Assembly (NCBI RefSeq): GCF_012926615.1
Contig: NZ_JABBNU010000001.1
Span: 496,001 to 560,000, forward strand
DNA from: Marinigracilibium pacificum
GTDB taxonomy: Bacteria > Bacteroidota > Bacteroidia > Cytophagales > Cyclobacteriaceae
DNA length: 64,000 nucleotides
Reading direction: 5' to 3'
Of the stretch, positions 46,540 to 55,511 are shown in pieces. The translations under genes and the position numbers were made by a program. The number at the start of each line of letters is the position of its first letter. Within the stretch, counting starts at the first letter, position 1. Under the pieces are notes generated by a model that saw nothing but the letters and a program-made list of their open reading frames with translations, searched no databases and was not told the DNA's origin.

Positions 46540-47615
46540 TATTTATTTAATTCGTTTATAAACTTATCACTGATTTCTTTAGTAAATAATTCAGATCCTT
46601 CATTATTTAAATGTCCGAAATCAAATGAATATTTAGCAATATAAAATTGTGGGTAAACATTAGCGTCAGAAATACTAATGACCTGATTGTCAGGTAATCT
46701 ATTTAAAATTGGTAAAAGTTCCCCATAGTTTTCATAGGTCTGGCGGGGAGGAAATAATATGAAAACCTTAATATTTTTAGATTCAACTTTTTGAATGATC
46801 TCATTCAAATAATTTAAATGATATTCGTTTAAATTATCACTATTTTGTTTTGAATAGCTTTCCAGACTAATATTCAAATATTCAGTAACTGAGGCCGTAT
46901 CATTTACAAAGAAATCATTTCTTGATTTTAACTCTTTTCTATCTGAATCCTGAGTAAGTGGATTTGTCATTTCATCCATCAATGGAAAATATCCATCCTT
47001 ATTTGGGCCAAGATAATAACTGTATTTTTCAGAATGTGGATCAATGTTTTGATAATCCATATACTCTGAAATATATCCTGCATTAGCATATTTTAGTCCA
47101 TAGGATAAAGTATGACTAAATGCTCCGTAAACCTTGTTTGTTAATGATCGATTAGAATTTAAAATTGATCTAACACTAAACACAAAAGATTCGGGTGTAT
47201 ACCAAAAAGTACTCCTTGTTGTGCCCAGGTTTCTGATACTAACCTGGTTTGTATTCATTAATTCAATGATTAGATAATCAAGGTCTCCAGGTTCTAATGA
47301 ATTTGATAGTTCATCTAATACTCTGTAAGTATCTGCAGCACTCATTGTATGAACACCAAAATTAAAAGTATTTGTATTTACACCTTTAGCCTTATTTTGT
47401 CTATCAAATTCACTTACATCAACTTGCCTATATAATCTACTTGAGCCAATCATTAGGCAATTATAATTATCTTCATTTTCCAGATAAAACTGAGTCTTAC
47501 TATCAAGTCTGTCAAACCCCCATGAGAATGGAAGATCAAATACTGACCTAACTATAATGTTAAGAAGTAATACAAAGAATAGAATCAGTGATATATTGAT
47601 TAATAGTTTTTTCAT
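46539..47615 (-). CDS. SGNH-like acyltransferase partner protein of MBOAT 2
   Basis: An N-terminal TM anchor (KKLLINISLILFFVLLLNII) precedes a periplasmic SGNH-like domain with the nucleophile block IGSSRLYRQ and the C-terminal Asp/His block FDFGHLNNEG. It has the same design as the SGNH-like protein at 37186-38100, and also follows an MBOAT gene by one base. The start is the ATG at 47615; the longer frame to 47678 overlaps the MBOAT coding region. It probably transfers an acyl group delivered by MBOAT 2. Sequence similarity between the two SGNH partners is low, unlike their MBOATs. Confidence 0.78.
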   Translation of the reverse strand: MKKLLINISLILFFVLLLNIIVRSVFDLPFSWGFDRLDSKTQFYLENEDNYNCLMIGSSRLYRQVDVSEFDRQNKAKGVNTNTFNFGVHTMSAADTYRVLDELSNSLEPGDLDYLIIELMNTNQVSIRNLGTTRSTFWYTPESFVFSVRSILNSNRSLTNKVYGAFSHTLSYGLKYANAGYISEYMDYQNIDPHSEKYSYYLGPNKDGYFPLMDEMTNPLTQDSDRKELKSRNDFFVNDTASVTEYLNISLESYSKQNSDNLNEYHLNYLNEIIQKVESKNIKVFILFPPRQTYENYGELLPILNRLPDNQVISISDANVYPQFYIAKYSFDFGHLNNEGSELFTKEISDKFINELNK

Positions 47616-47616
47616 G

Positions 47617-49062
47617 CTAAAACTGGAAATAAATAAAATCGTTACTAGTAAAGATCCCGAAATTAAGGATCGCTGCAATCAATAATATGTAGAAAACCCA
47701 GCGAATCGGCTTTTTATTAAAAGCCATCCATTCTTCAATCTCTTTTTTACCTTGAAAATGTTGAATCACCTCTAAGATAAATATAAATATAATTGCTGTA
47801 ATTAATTGATTTTTAGGCGTTTCAAGTAAGGCAAATGAAAGCTGTTGTGATTCAACTTTTAGACTGTTTGATAAAAGAACAAAAGCATCAGATATGTTAT
47901 TTGCTCTGAAAAATACCCAGCCAATTAATACCAATATGAAGGTTGTTAATAATTGAATTTTGCCGTATAACCTTGGAACCTTATCAAGTCCAATTATCTG
48001 ATTGATCTTAGCTTTTGGTTTTTCATATACAATGGCAAATATTAAATAAAAACCATGTAGAGCTCCCCACACAACAAAAGTCCAGTTTGCACCATGCCAT
48101 AAACCACTAACCAAAAAGGTTATAAATAAATTCATATACCACTTTGGCCTGCTGGTTCTGTTTCCTCCTAGCGGGATATATACATAATCTCTAAACCACG
48201 TCGAAAGTGAAATGTGCCATCTTTTCCAGAATTCAGAGATACTTTTTGAAAAATAAGGCCTTTCAAAGTTTTTCATTAACTCAACACCCATGATTCGTGC
48301 AGTACCAATTGCGATGTCTGAATATCCAGAGAAGTCACAATATATCTGATAGGCAAAAAGGACTGAGGCAACTATGACATACCAACCCTTAAATTCATCC
48401 GGGTTGTTATAGATTTCATTTACAATCATTGCTGCCCGGTCTGCAACAACTAATTTTTTAAAGAACCCCCATGCCATTAGTCGTAACCCCGATGTAACAC
48501 GGTTGTAATCAAACTTAGCATCTTGCTTTAATTGAGGAAGTAATTGCCTTGGGCGCTCAATTGGTCCGGCAACAAGTTGAGGGAAATAAGATACATACAA
48601 TGCAAAGGTGAATATATTCTTTTCTGCTTCCTGCTGTTTTCTGTATACATCTATTGTATAACTCATTGTCTGGAAGGTATAAAACGAAATACCAACCGGT
48701 AGTAATACCTGTAGTACAGGAACATCATAATCTATATTAAAGATATTGATTACATCCTGGACATTCGAGCTAAAGAAATTGAAGTATTTAAAAAAGAAAA
48801 GGATTCCAAGGTTCGAGATTACACTAATCATCAGGAAAAATCTTCTCCTAGAAGCACTATCTGTTGACTCAATACTATTGGCTACAAAGTAATCTATAAA
48901 AGTTGATAGCAGTATTAAAATGATATACTCTGCCTTCCAACTCATATAAAAGTAATATGAAGCTATTAATAGCAATATCTGCCTGTGCTTTGGCTTCAGG
49001 AAGAAAAATATTCCGACAACTAACGGAAAGAAAAATGCAAAATGTAATGAATTAAAAAGCAT
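47617..49062 (-). CDS. MBOAT-family O-acyltransferase 2 (AlgI-like)
   Basis: A 481-residue multi-TM MBOAT protein with the family histidines at His283 (RWHISLSTWFRDY) and His323 (LWHGANW). It aligns with MBOAT 1 over the first 330 residues without gaps, including LPVGISFYTFQT and PQLVAGPIERP. The operon (GT-C protein, MBOAT 2, SGNH protein, GT4) is read on the minus strand with 3-bp and 1-bp gaps. Presence of two modules suggests two acylation sites or two acyl groups on the polymer. Confidence 0.92.
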   Translation of the reverse strand: MLFNSLHFAFFFPLVVGIFFFLKPKHRQILLLIASYYFYMSWKAEYIILILLSTFIDYFVANSIESTDSASRRRFFLMISVISNLGILFFFKYFNFFSSNVQDVINIFNIDYDVPVLQVLLPVGISFYTFQTMSYTIDVYRKQQEAEKNIFTFALYVSYFPQLVAGPIERPRQLLPQLKQDAKFDYNRVTSGLRLMAWGFFKKLVVADRAAMIVNEIYNNPDEFKGWYVIVASVLFAYQIYCDFSGYSDIAIGTARIMGVELMKNFERPYFSKSISEFWKRWHISLSTWFRDYVYIPLGGNRTSRPKWYMNLFITFLVSGLWHGANWTFVVWGALHGFYLIFAIVYEKPKAKINQIIGLDKVPRLYGKIQLLTTFILVLIGWVFFRANNISDAFVLLSNSLKVESQQLSFALLETPKNQLITAIIFIFILEVIQHFQGKKEIEEWMAFNKKPIRWVFYILLIAAILNFGIFTSNDFIYFQF

Positions 49063-49065
49063 GGG

Positions 49066-50598
49066 TTATTTTACATATATATCTATAGTTGCTCCTTTAA
49101 TTTGTCTTGGAGCAGAACAGGTTCTAATTAATTTATAGTTTTCTTCAAGGCACATTTTTATCTTTTCCGGATAAAAGTTATTGAGGTTTGGTATGTTCTC
49201 AAAAATGACCATGCCATATTCTTTGTTCTTTATTTTTTGACAATACTCATCAATCTCTTTATCAAAAATGCTTACCCTATAGTGAAACCATAAAGGTGTT
49301 CCATTATCATATGCCCAATTAAATTCATGGTTTAACGGAGTTAGCTCTGACATATTCAACACCTTTGTTCCTTCAGGAAGTGTATCATTTAATCTTTCTA
49401 GCCAAAGCATTGTATCTGATGTGCTTTTTGGAACCTTGATTTTATTAAATGTTTCGTATGGTGGGGTAATCCAGGGCTCATATGTTTCATTACTTTCAAC
49501 TTTGTTAAAAGTAATTGGTGGACTAATTTTTAGGATATTTGTAGCATATCCCCAGTATAATTCACTTCCAATTAGAGCAACTATAAGAATGATTATTGCA
49601 GATATTTTAAAGTTGTAATTTTTTATGATTTCAAAGGAACCTAAAATACCAGCAAAAATATATGCATAGATGAAGGCATCGTTTCCTAACTGTAGTACAC
49701 TTGTTACTTTAGTAATGAAACCTAGGCAAAGGATTCCGCAAATTGTAAGTATAAAGTAAAACTTAGTTGAAAATAGCTTTAGCTCTTTATTGAAAAGTTG
49801 GTAACATCCGGCTGTGAATAAAATAAGTAGCCCAACTTTTTCAAAGAATGACTCTCCAAAGGCTTTATGAATAAAATTCACTGGCATTATCCTCGCACTA
49901 TGAGGGCTTTGACCATAATTAAACCAATAGTGTATATTATGTTCTCCATGTAAAATAAAAAGAGCTGCTAGCGGTAGTAAAAATGATACTAAAGATATCA
50001 GTGGAATGACAAACTTTTTTGTTTCTAAAGATTTTACTCCAAGTAAAATCAACGTGAACACCATAAAAAGTGCACCATAGTCTTGCTTAGTCCAAAATGA
50101 AATAAAAGCAAATAAACCTGAAAGAATAAGGTAAGTGATGGTTTGCTTTTGAAGGATATATCTTAACGTAAAATATAAACCAATCTGTCCAAATATAAAT
50201 GCACTATGGTTATACCAAGGCCAATAGTTTAAAAAGATATAGGTTAGCCCATAAACAAACGCTGAGACAAGTATTAAATAATTATTTATCCTGAATTGCC
50301 TTAAAATTCCAATGAAGGTTAATCCTCCTATTATATTTATAAATACTTGGCAGATAATTAGTGTAAATAATTTGGGGCCAAATACTTTAAAGAATAAGGA
50401 TGGTAAAACCCAATAAGCATAGCCCATTGGTATTCCAAAGTCTCTAAAAGGAATTTCTCCATTCATTATCCTGTAAGCGCCTTCCCAGGATAAAAATATA
50501 TTGATCCGGTAAGGATAGGAGAAAAATAATGGCAACACAGAAAAAAATAAGATTACCACTGTTTGTGAAACAGAGATGATCCTTCCGGTATTGGTCAT
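49066..50598 (-). CDS. GT-C-type membrane glycosyltransferase candidate
   Basis: A 510-residue protein with about 11 or 12 membrane helices and a soluble C-terminal domain (about residues 370-510). The first periplasmic loop has the acidic pattern LSWEGAYRIMNGEIPFRDFG, as in GT-C enzymes (family 39/83-like) that use polyprenyl-phosphate sugars. It is the first gene of the MBOAT 2 operon and is divergent from the UbiA-SDR-HAD genes, which could supply such a donor. The assignment rests on topology and the first loop, so the family is moderate and the substrate unknown. Confidence 0.65.
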   Translation of the reverse strand: MTNTGRIISVSQTVVILFFSVLPLFFSYPYRINIFLSWEGAYRIMNGEIPFRDFGIPMGYAYWVLPSLFFKVFGPKLFTLIICQVFINIIGGLTFIGILRQFRINNYLILVSAFVYGLTYIFLNYWPWYNHSAFIFGQIGLYFTLRYILQKQTITYLILSGLFAFISFWTKQDYGALFMVFTLILLGVKSLETKKFVIPLISLVSFLLPLAALFILHGEHNIHYWFNYGQSPHSARIMPVNFIHKAFGESFFEKVGLLILFTAGCYQLFNKELKLFSTKFYFILTICGILCLGFITKVTSVLQLGNDAFIYAYIFAGILGSFEIIKNYNFKISAIIILIVALIGSELYWGYATNILKISPPITFNKVESNETYEPWITPPYETFNKIKVPKSTSDTMLWLERLNDTLPEGTKVLNMSELTPLNHEFNWAYDNGTPLWFHYRVSIFDKEIDEYCQKIKNKEYGMVIFENIPNLNNFYPEKIKMCLEENYKLIRTCSAPRQIKGATIDIYVK

Positions 50599-50719
50599 AG
50601 AATACTTGTCTTATTTGAATTACGAAAATAGCAGTTTCTTGCACAATTTCTAAATAAAAATGTTCATTTTTTTATACTTTTTATAAATAATCTTATTTTT
50701 GGCCTATATTGTTGAAATT

Positions 50720-51586
50720 ATGCTGAAAACTTATTTTAATCTGTTGAGAGTGGATCAATGGATAAAGAACTCATTTTTATTTGTACCACTATTTTTTGCC
50801 GGGGATTTATTTAAAACAACTAAAATTCTTCATCTTATAGTTGGTTTTTTTTCATTTTCTCTAGTAGCGTCTGCTATCTATATAATTAATGACTATAGGG
50901 ATAGAGAAAACGATAGAAAACACCCCACAAAAAAATTAAGACCTATTGCAGCAGGGAAAGTATCAATTACAACTTCATTTGTGATAATGACTATTTGCCT
51001 TTTGGCAGGACTAACTTTAGGCTATTTTTTGGAATACCGGTTTATGATCATGCTATTGATTTATCTGGCAATTAATATTAGTTATTCTTTAGGTCTAAAA
51101 CGAGTTGCCATACTAGATATGGTTATGGTATCTAGTGGATTTGTTATTAGAGTTATTAGTGGAGGAATTATAGCTGAAGTTCCACTTTCGCAATGGTTAA
51201 TTGTTATGGTTTATCTTCTCTCACTTTTCATTGTTCTGGCAAAGAGAAGAGATGATGTTTATCAGTTTACTATATCAGGGAATTTAACTAGAAAATCAGT
51301 AACCAACTATAGTCTGGAGTATATGACAGCTACATTGGTACTAATATCCGGGGTTATAATAGTTTCTTATTTGATGTATTGTCTTAGTCCCGAAGCAAAT
51401 ATTCAAAGTAGTTATTTATATGCAACCTCCCTTTTTGTGATTTCCGGAATATTAAGATATTTACAGATTACAATAGTTGACAATAAGAGTGGCTCACCAA
51501 CAAGAATATTGTATAAGGATAAATTTTCAATGGTTAATCTTATTCTCTGGGTAATAAGTTTTTATATTATCATTTACACTTCATAA
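50720..51586 (+). CDS. UbiA-family prenyltransferase, decaprenyl-phosphate phosphoribosyltransferase-like
   Basis: A protein of about 288 residues with eight or nine membrane helices. The first motif is NDYRDRENDRKHPTKK (Asp-rich, Mg-binding), preceded by RVDQWIKNSFLFVPLFFAG, which is typical of the DPPR synthase branch (mycobacterial Rv3806c-like) and not of quinone or haem enzymes. That branch joins phosphoribose from PRPP to polyprenyl phosphate. I use ATG at 50720; TTG at 50699 is possible. The SDR gene follows after one base and the HAD gene overlaps that, giving a three-gene operon. Confidence 0.85.
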   Translation: MLKTYFNLLRVDQWIKNSFLFVPLFFAGDLFKTTKILHLIVGFFSFSLVASAIYIINDYRDRENDRKHPTKKLRPIAAGKVSITTSFVIMTICLLAGLTLGYFLEYRFMIMLLIYLAINISYSLGLKRVAILDMVMVSSGFVIRVISGGIIAEVPLSQWLIVMVYLLSLFIVLAKRRDDVYQFTISGNLTRKSVTNYSLEYMTATLVLISGVIIVSYLMYCLSPEANIQSSYLYATSLFVISGILRYLQITIVDNKSGSPTRILYKDKFSMVNLILWVISFYIIIYTS

Positions 51587-51587
51587 A

Positions 51588-52325
51588 ATGAATGAAAGAG
51601 TATTAATATTAGGTGGCACTTCTGACCTTGCAACGGCGATTGCACATCAACTGGCTTCAAAGGGGTATGATATAATCCTTGGAGGTAGAAAGGTTGATGA
51701 ATTGAAAAAAACCTCGAGTGATATAAGTATCAGGCATAAAGTTGAGTGTGAAAGTGAGTATTTTGATGCAAATGATACCGATTCTCATGAAGTTTTTTTT
51801 GATAAATTCGATGGAGCCTTTCCCGAGAATTTATTTGTGGTTTTTGGATACTTAGGGGATCAAGCATTAGCAGAAGAAAATACCCTTGAGGCACAAAAAA
51901 TAATGTGCAGAAACTACACTGGTGCTGTTTCAATTATTAACAGTTATGTTACAAAACGGAATCAGGAAAAGATAAAAACTGTAGTAGGAGTAAGTAGTGT
52001 AGCGGGTGATAGAGGTAGAATGTCAAATTATATTTATGGTAGCGCAAAAGCAGGGTTTACCGCTTACCTATCTGGGCTGAGAAATAAATTATTTCATGAA
52101 GGCATCCATGTAATGACTGTCAGACCTGGTTTTATGGATACCAAAATGACTGAAGGACTTGATCTACCAAAGCCTATAACAGCCTCTCCTGAAGCAGCTG
52201 CAAAAAAGATTATTAAGGGTTGGAGTAAAAAGAAAAATGATATTTATGTTTTGCCAATTTGGGGTTTGATTATGCTTGTTATCAGGAATATTCCTGAATT
52301 TATTTTTAAAAGGTTAAAGCTATAA
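51588..52325 (+). CDS. Short-chain dehydrogenase/reductase, DprE2-like
   Basis: A 245-residue SDR with the NAD(P) site GGTSDLATAIA (residues 9-19), Ser136/Ser137, and the catalytic YxxxK at Tyr150-Lys154 (YGSAKAG). The C terminus ends in a hydrophobic helix (WGLIMLVIRNIPEFIF), common in DprE2-like enzymes. In mycobacteria DprE1 (FAD oxidase) and DprE2 (SDR) convert polyprenyl-phospho-ribose to arabinose. It lies one base after the UbiA gene and overlaps the HAD gene by one base. No DprE1-like gene is present beside it. Confidence 0.8.
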   Translation: MNERVLILGGTSDLATAIAHQLASKGYDIILGGRKVDELKKTSSDISIRHKVECESEYFDANDTDSHEVFFDKFDGAFPENLFVVFGYLGDQALAEENTLEAQKIMCRNYTGAVSIINSYVTKRNQEKIKTVVGVSSVAGDRGRMSNYIYGSAKAGFTAYLSGLRNKLFHEGIHVMTVRPGFMDTKMTEGLDLPKPITASPEAAAKKIIKGWSKKKNDIYVLPIWGLIMLVIRNIPEFIFKRLKL

Positions 52326-52924
52326 TGGAAGTAAACGATAAGCTCGCTCTTTTTGATTTTGATGGAACTATCACGAAAGGAGATACGTTTATACCTTTTA
52401 TTAAATTTGTAAAAGGGGAGTTCAATTTTTGGTTGGGTATCATAGCCTTGTCGCCTTTTATAATTTTTTATTTTTTTGGGATCATATCAAATTCAGTATT
52501 AAAAAGACATTTTATTAAATGGTATTTCAAAGGCATGAGATATAGTGATCTTAAAATGTCCGGGCAGAGGTTTGCAAATGAAATATTACCCGGTATGATA
52601 AGACCCAAGGCAATTACTGAAATTCAAGAACTAAAAGACCAAAATTATACCCTCTATATTGTTACTGCTTCAAATAGTTTCTGGATAGCTCCATGGTCAG
52701 AGCAATTTGGTTTTAACATAATCGCAACTGAATGGGAGGTTGAAGATGGCTTAATTACTGGTGATTACAATGGTGAAAACTGTTACGGTGAAGAAAAGAG
52801 GAGGTTAGTATTAGAACATTTTCAGCTTGAAAAGTATATAAAAATTGTAGGGTACGGTGATACAAAAGGGGATATACCAATGTTATCACTATGTCATAAG
52901 ACCTACTTTAAGCCATTTATTTAA
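52325..52924 (+). CDS. HAD-IB family phosphatase
   Basis: A 199-residue haloacid-dehalogenase phosphatase. Motif I is LFDFDGTITKGD with nucleophile Asp11 and Asp13, motif II is IVTASNS, and motif IV is GYGDTKGDIPML. A hydrophobic stretch in the cap (FWLGIIALSPFIIFYFFGI) suggests membrane association. In this operon it would suit removal of the 5-phosphate from polyprenyl-phospho-phosphoribose, a step done by other phosphatases in mycobacteria; this is inference. It converges on the HTTM-like gene with a 4-bp overlap. Confidence 0.85.
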   Translation: MEVNDKLALFDFDGTITKGDTFIPFIKFVKGEFNFWLGIIALSPFIIFYFFGIISNSVLKRHFIKWYFKGMRYSDLKMSGQRFANEILPGMIRPKAITEIQELKDQNYTLYIVTASNSFWIAPWSEQFGFNIIATEWEVEDGLITGDYNGENCYGEEKRRLVLEHFQLEKYIKIVGYGDTKGDIPMLSLCHKTYFKPFI

Positions 52925-54357
52925 TGTTGACAAAAGTTAATATCTTCTTTATAATATGGTCTGAATAATAAAAATTTATAAGTGAAATATGAATATGATT
53001 TAACTCTATCTGTATTAGTTAAAGAACCATCTGATTTCTTTTTAATTGTATAAGAGTTATCATCAACCGTAAAAGTAATTGTACTTCCTGGCTCCATAAA
53101 ATTAATAACTCGTTGAAGTTCAAAATCAGTAAATAGCCTTTCACTTCCCTCAGGGTAATAATCAAGTGAAACATATTTCATATTTGAATCAGTTATCTTT
53201 ACAAGGTTTTTTTGAAAATTAAATACCTGTAACCAATCAGGTACAATTAAATGGTTATTACTTCCATCCTCGGTCTTCAAATTACTAAACATAGCAAAGG
53301 AAGTTTCTGTTTTGAGCCCCAGGTAAGGTGATAAGCCATTCAGCATAATAAAGAACAGAAATATTAACCCTGCAAATCCAGGAAATTCAATTTTGAATAA
53401 TTCACTTTCATAAATCTTATTTATTGATCTTAAAAAGACCAGATAAATAATAATAAAAGCAAATCCGAGTATGTACCATAATATTTGGCCTGTTATATAG
53501 TATTTCCAATAGCCAAAGAAATAATATGAAATATAGAAAATGCCTATTAGTGAAAATAGAATTATCCTTAGAATTAAATTTATGTTTCTATTTCTAAATG
53601 ATCGTATCCAAATAAAGAAACTATCAGGGAGGAAGAAAATGTAATAAGTAAATATGATAAGGCTGAAACTAAATATACCTATGTTGGGGTGTAAAGAAAG
53701 TATATAGTGATATATCATACCGATGAAAATACCTGTAGTTCTAAATCTTCTGGTAAATAGAAATACCGGAATGATAGCTTCCATAAATAATGTTCCGTAT
53801 ATCGAAACATAATTTAAAGATTTGCTAGAACTACTTATTCCCTCAAAACTTTTTAACCCTATAATCTGGTTAATTCTATCTGTTAGTCCATCTAACCTGA
53901 ATATTCCACAAGAGTAATCAATATCTAAAAAGCCAGTATTTAGTTTATGGAAAAACATGAAGAAGTATAGAATAAGTAATCCCCATTGAGCGACTGGCTC
54001 AATCATCCAAATGAAAAGTTTGTCAGAATTTACACTATTGGGGTTTTCTTTAAAAAATGAAATCAATAGATAAAGTAATATTGGGATATTAATAAGCCAC
54101 TCAAACATCATTTGATTTGGAATGTATGGCATCTTTTGAAATGAATAAACCAAACTATTAACAACAGCTGCAATAAATATCAATTTTGAGATTGGTCTGA
54201 TTAGGAGAGCTATACAAAATAGCAAAAGGGAATACCCTAAAATATGTGTTTCTTTAATCCAATCATCAAATATTATCAGATTACTTAAGACTGTTAAAGC
54301 CCAAAGCATACTGAAAACCATTAGTTTTTCGGTTTCAATTGACTTTCTGATACTCAT
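52921..54357 (-). CDS. HTTM-like multi-membrane protein (gamma-carboxylase-related)
   Basis: A 478-residue protein with about 11 membrane helices. The centre (about residues 120-260) resembles the HTTM/vitamin-K-dependent gamma-carboxylase-like family: LLILYFFMFFHKLNTGFLD and YVSIYGTLFMEAIIPVFLF, then GMIYHYILSLHPNIGIFSF with paired His. A soluble tail of about 110 residues ends the protein. It overlaps the next gene upstream by 23 bp. The function of bacterial HTTM proteins outside the carboxylase is largely unknown; membership in a polysaccharide island suggests membrane sugar or lipid modification. Confidence 0.65.
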   Translation of the reverse strand: MSIRKSIETEKLMVFSMLWALTVLSNLIIFDDWIKETHILGYSLLLFCIALLIRPISKLIFIAAVVNSLVYSFQKMPYIPNQMMFEWLINIPILLYLLISFFKENPNSVNSDKLFIWMIEPVAQWGLLILYFFMFFHKLNTGFLDIDYSCGIFRLDGLTDRINQIIGLKSFEGISSSSKSLNYVSIYGTLFMEAIIPVFLFTRRFRTTGIFIGMIYHYILSLHPNIGIFSFSLIIFTYYIFFLPDSFFIWIRSFRNRNINLILRIILFSLIGIFYISYYFFGYWKYYITGQILWYILGFAFIIIYLVFLRSINKIYESELFKIEFPGFAGLIFLFFIMLNGLSPYLGLKTETSFAMFSNLKTEDGSNNHLIVPDWLQVFNFQKNLVKITDSNMKYVSLDYYPEGSERLFTDFELQRVINFMEPGSTITFTVDDNSYTIKKKSDGSLTNTDRVKSYSYFTYKFLLFRPYYKEDINFCQH

Positions 54358-55501
54358 GGCGATAACTGATAATTAACTTTAGGATACCATAAAGAAGTAA
54401 TATTCCATATGCGCAAAATATTCCTGTCCATTCAGAATAAGGGATATAGTACTGCTTAAACTGAGTAAATATTTCTTGTCCTTTTAAAATGCTTATTACA
54501 ATTACTCCTATAGCCATAGAAATAGAAGATACAAATATTATCATTTTTGGTGAAGGTAAAACCCACCATTTATCTCGATTAAGTAAAATGACTGCCATAA
54601 CCCAAGGTGTGGCAAGAGTGAGTAACCTTATTTCATTTAGCCTTCCAAAAACAATTGTGGAAAGAAATATTGGTATTAATACTATTACACTTGTTGAAGA
54701 AAACCATTCAGGTATTGTCTTGTATGGAGGTAACTTAACTTTGATGAATATTAAGTAATATACCCAGAATATGTGTAAAGTGATAATTGGAAATGAAAGT
54801 GAAGATAGTTTATGATTTAAATTATATCTAAGTCCTAATGAAAGCTGATGATCCAGGTCAGTTTTTCCACCTAATGCGACTCTAATTGAAACAAAAACGA
54901 CTAGAGCTATAATAAGAGGAAGAAACCTTTTTAATTTAGACCATCCAGGGTAAAACAATATTGACAAAGGAAGTATCATTGTTGTTTCCCTTGTGGCAGT
55001 AGCAATTATAATACAAATGATTAAAGCTATATATTGATTTTTTAATAAGGCGATAAGCCCCAAGCAAATTAATGCATATGCAAGTGTATCTTCACGGGTA
55101 TGTACAGGAATGCTATACGCCATAACATATGCAGGTGATATCAATATCAGGAAAGTAAATATAAATGCGAGATTTTGATTCTTTGATACTAGTTTGAATA
55201 GATAAAAGAATGATAAGATTGATATGACAAAGAATGCTAGTGAATAATACAAGTAGGTATAATAGAAAACTTCAGCTGAGTCAGGATTAATAAATGAAGA
55301 AGTTTCTTTCACAAGTCCTTGAAATACTATTCTGAACTTAAATGGTTCTTCATTAGTTATCCTAAATTCAGTTAATGACTCTGGAGTAGTCATTAACTCA
55401 ACAGCTAAGGTGTCAATTGAATATAAATATCCTCCTAACCATAAGTTATTGATCAGGAAAACTAACATTGCTAGTAAGACCAGTATTAAAGCTCTTTTCA
55501 T
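54335..55501 (-). CDS. Multi-membrane protein, GT-C-like candidate
   Basis: A protein of about 388 residues with nine or ten predicted membrane helices. I chose ATG at 55501 because it opens MKRALILVLLAMLVF, a normal first TM helix. A periplasmic loop with PVHTREDTLAYAL and the helix TATRETTMILPLS carries conserved-looking acidic and basic residues, as in mannosyltransferase-like GT-C proteins, but the first-loop acid motif is not clear. It overlaps the HTTM-like gene by 23 bp, so they form one operon with the acyltransferase-3 gene. Function not recognised. Confidence 0.55.
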   Translation of the reverse strand: MKRALILVLLAMLVFLINNLWLGGYLYSIDTLAVELMTTPESLTEFRITNEEPFKFRIVFQGLVKETSSFINPDSAEVFYYTYLYYSLAFFVISILSFFYLFKLVSKNQNLAFIFTFLILISPAYVMAYSIPVHTREDTLAYALICLGLIALLKNQYIALIICIIIATATRETTMILPLSILFYPGWSKLKRFLPLIIALVVFVSIRVALGGKTDLDHQLSLGLRYNLNHKLSSLSFPIITLHIFWVYYLIFIKVKLPPYKTIPEWFSSTSVIVLIPIFLSTIVFGRLNEIRLLTLATPWVMAVILLNRDKWWVLPSPKMIIFVSSISMAIGVIVISILKGQEIFTQFKQYYIPYSEWTGIFCAYGILLLYGILKLIISYRHEYQKVN

Positions 55502-55511
55502 TATCAAATAT

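Noticed and set aside
47616-47678. N-terminal extension of the second SGNH-like protein
   Set aside because: It overlaps the end of MBOAT 2; the start at 47615 follows the same one-base spacing as in the first module.
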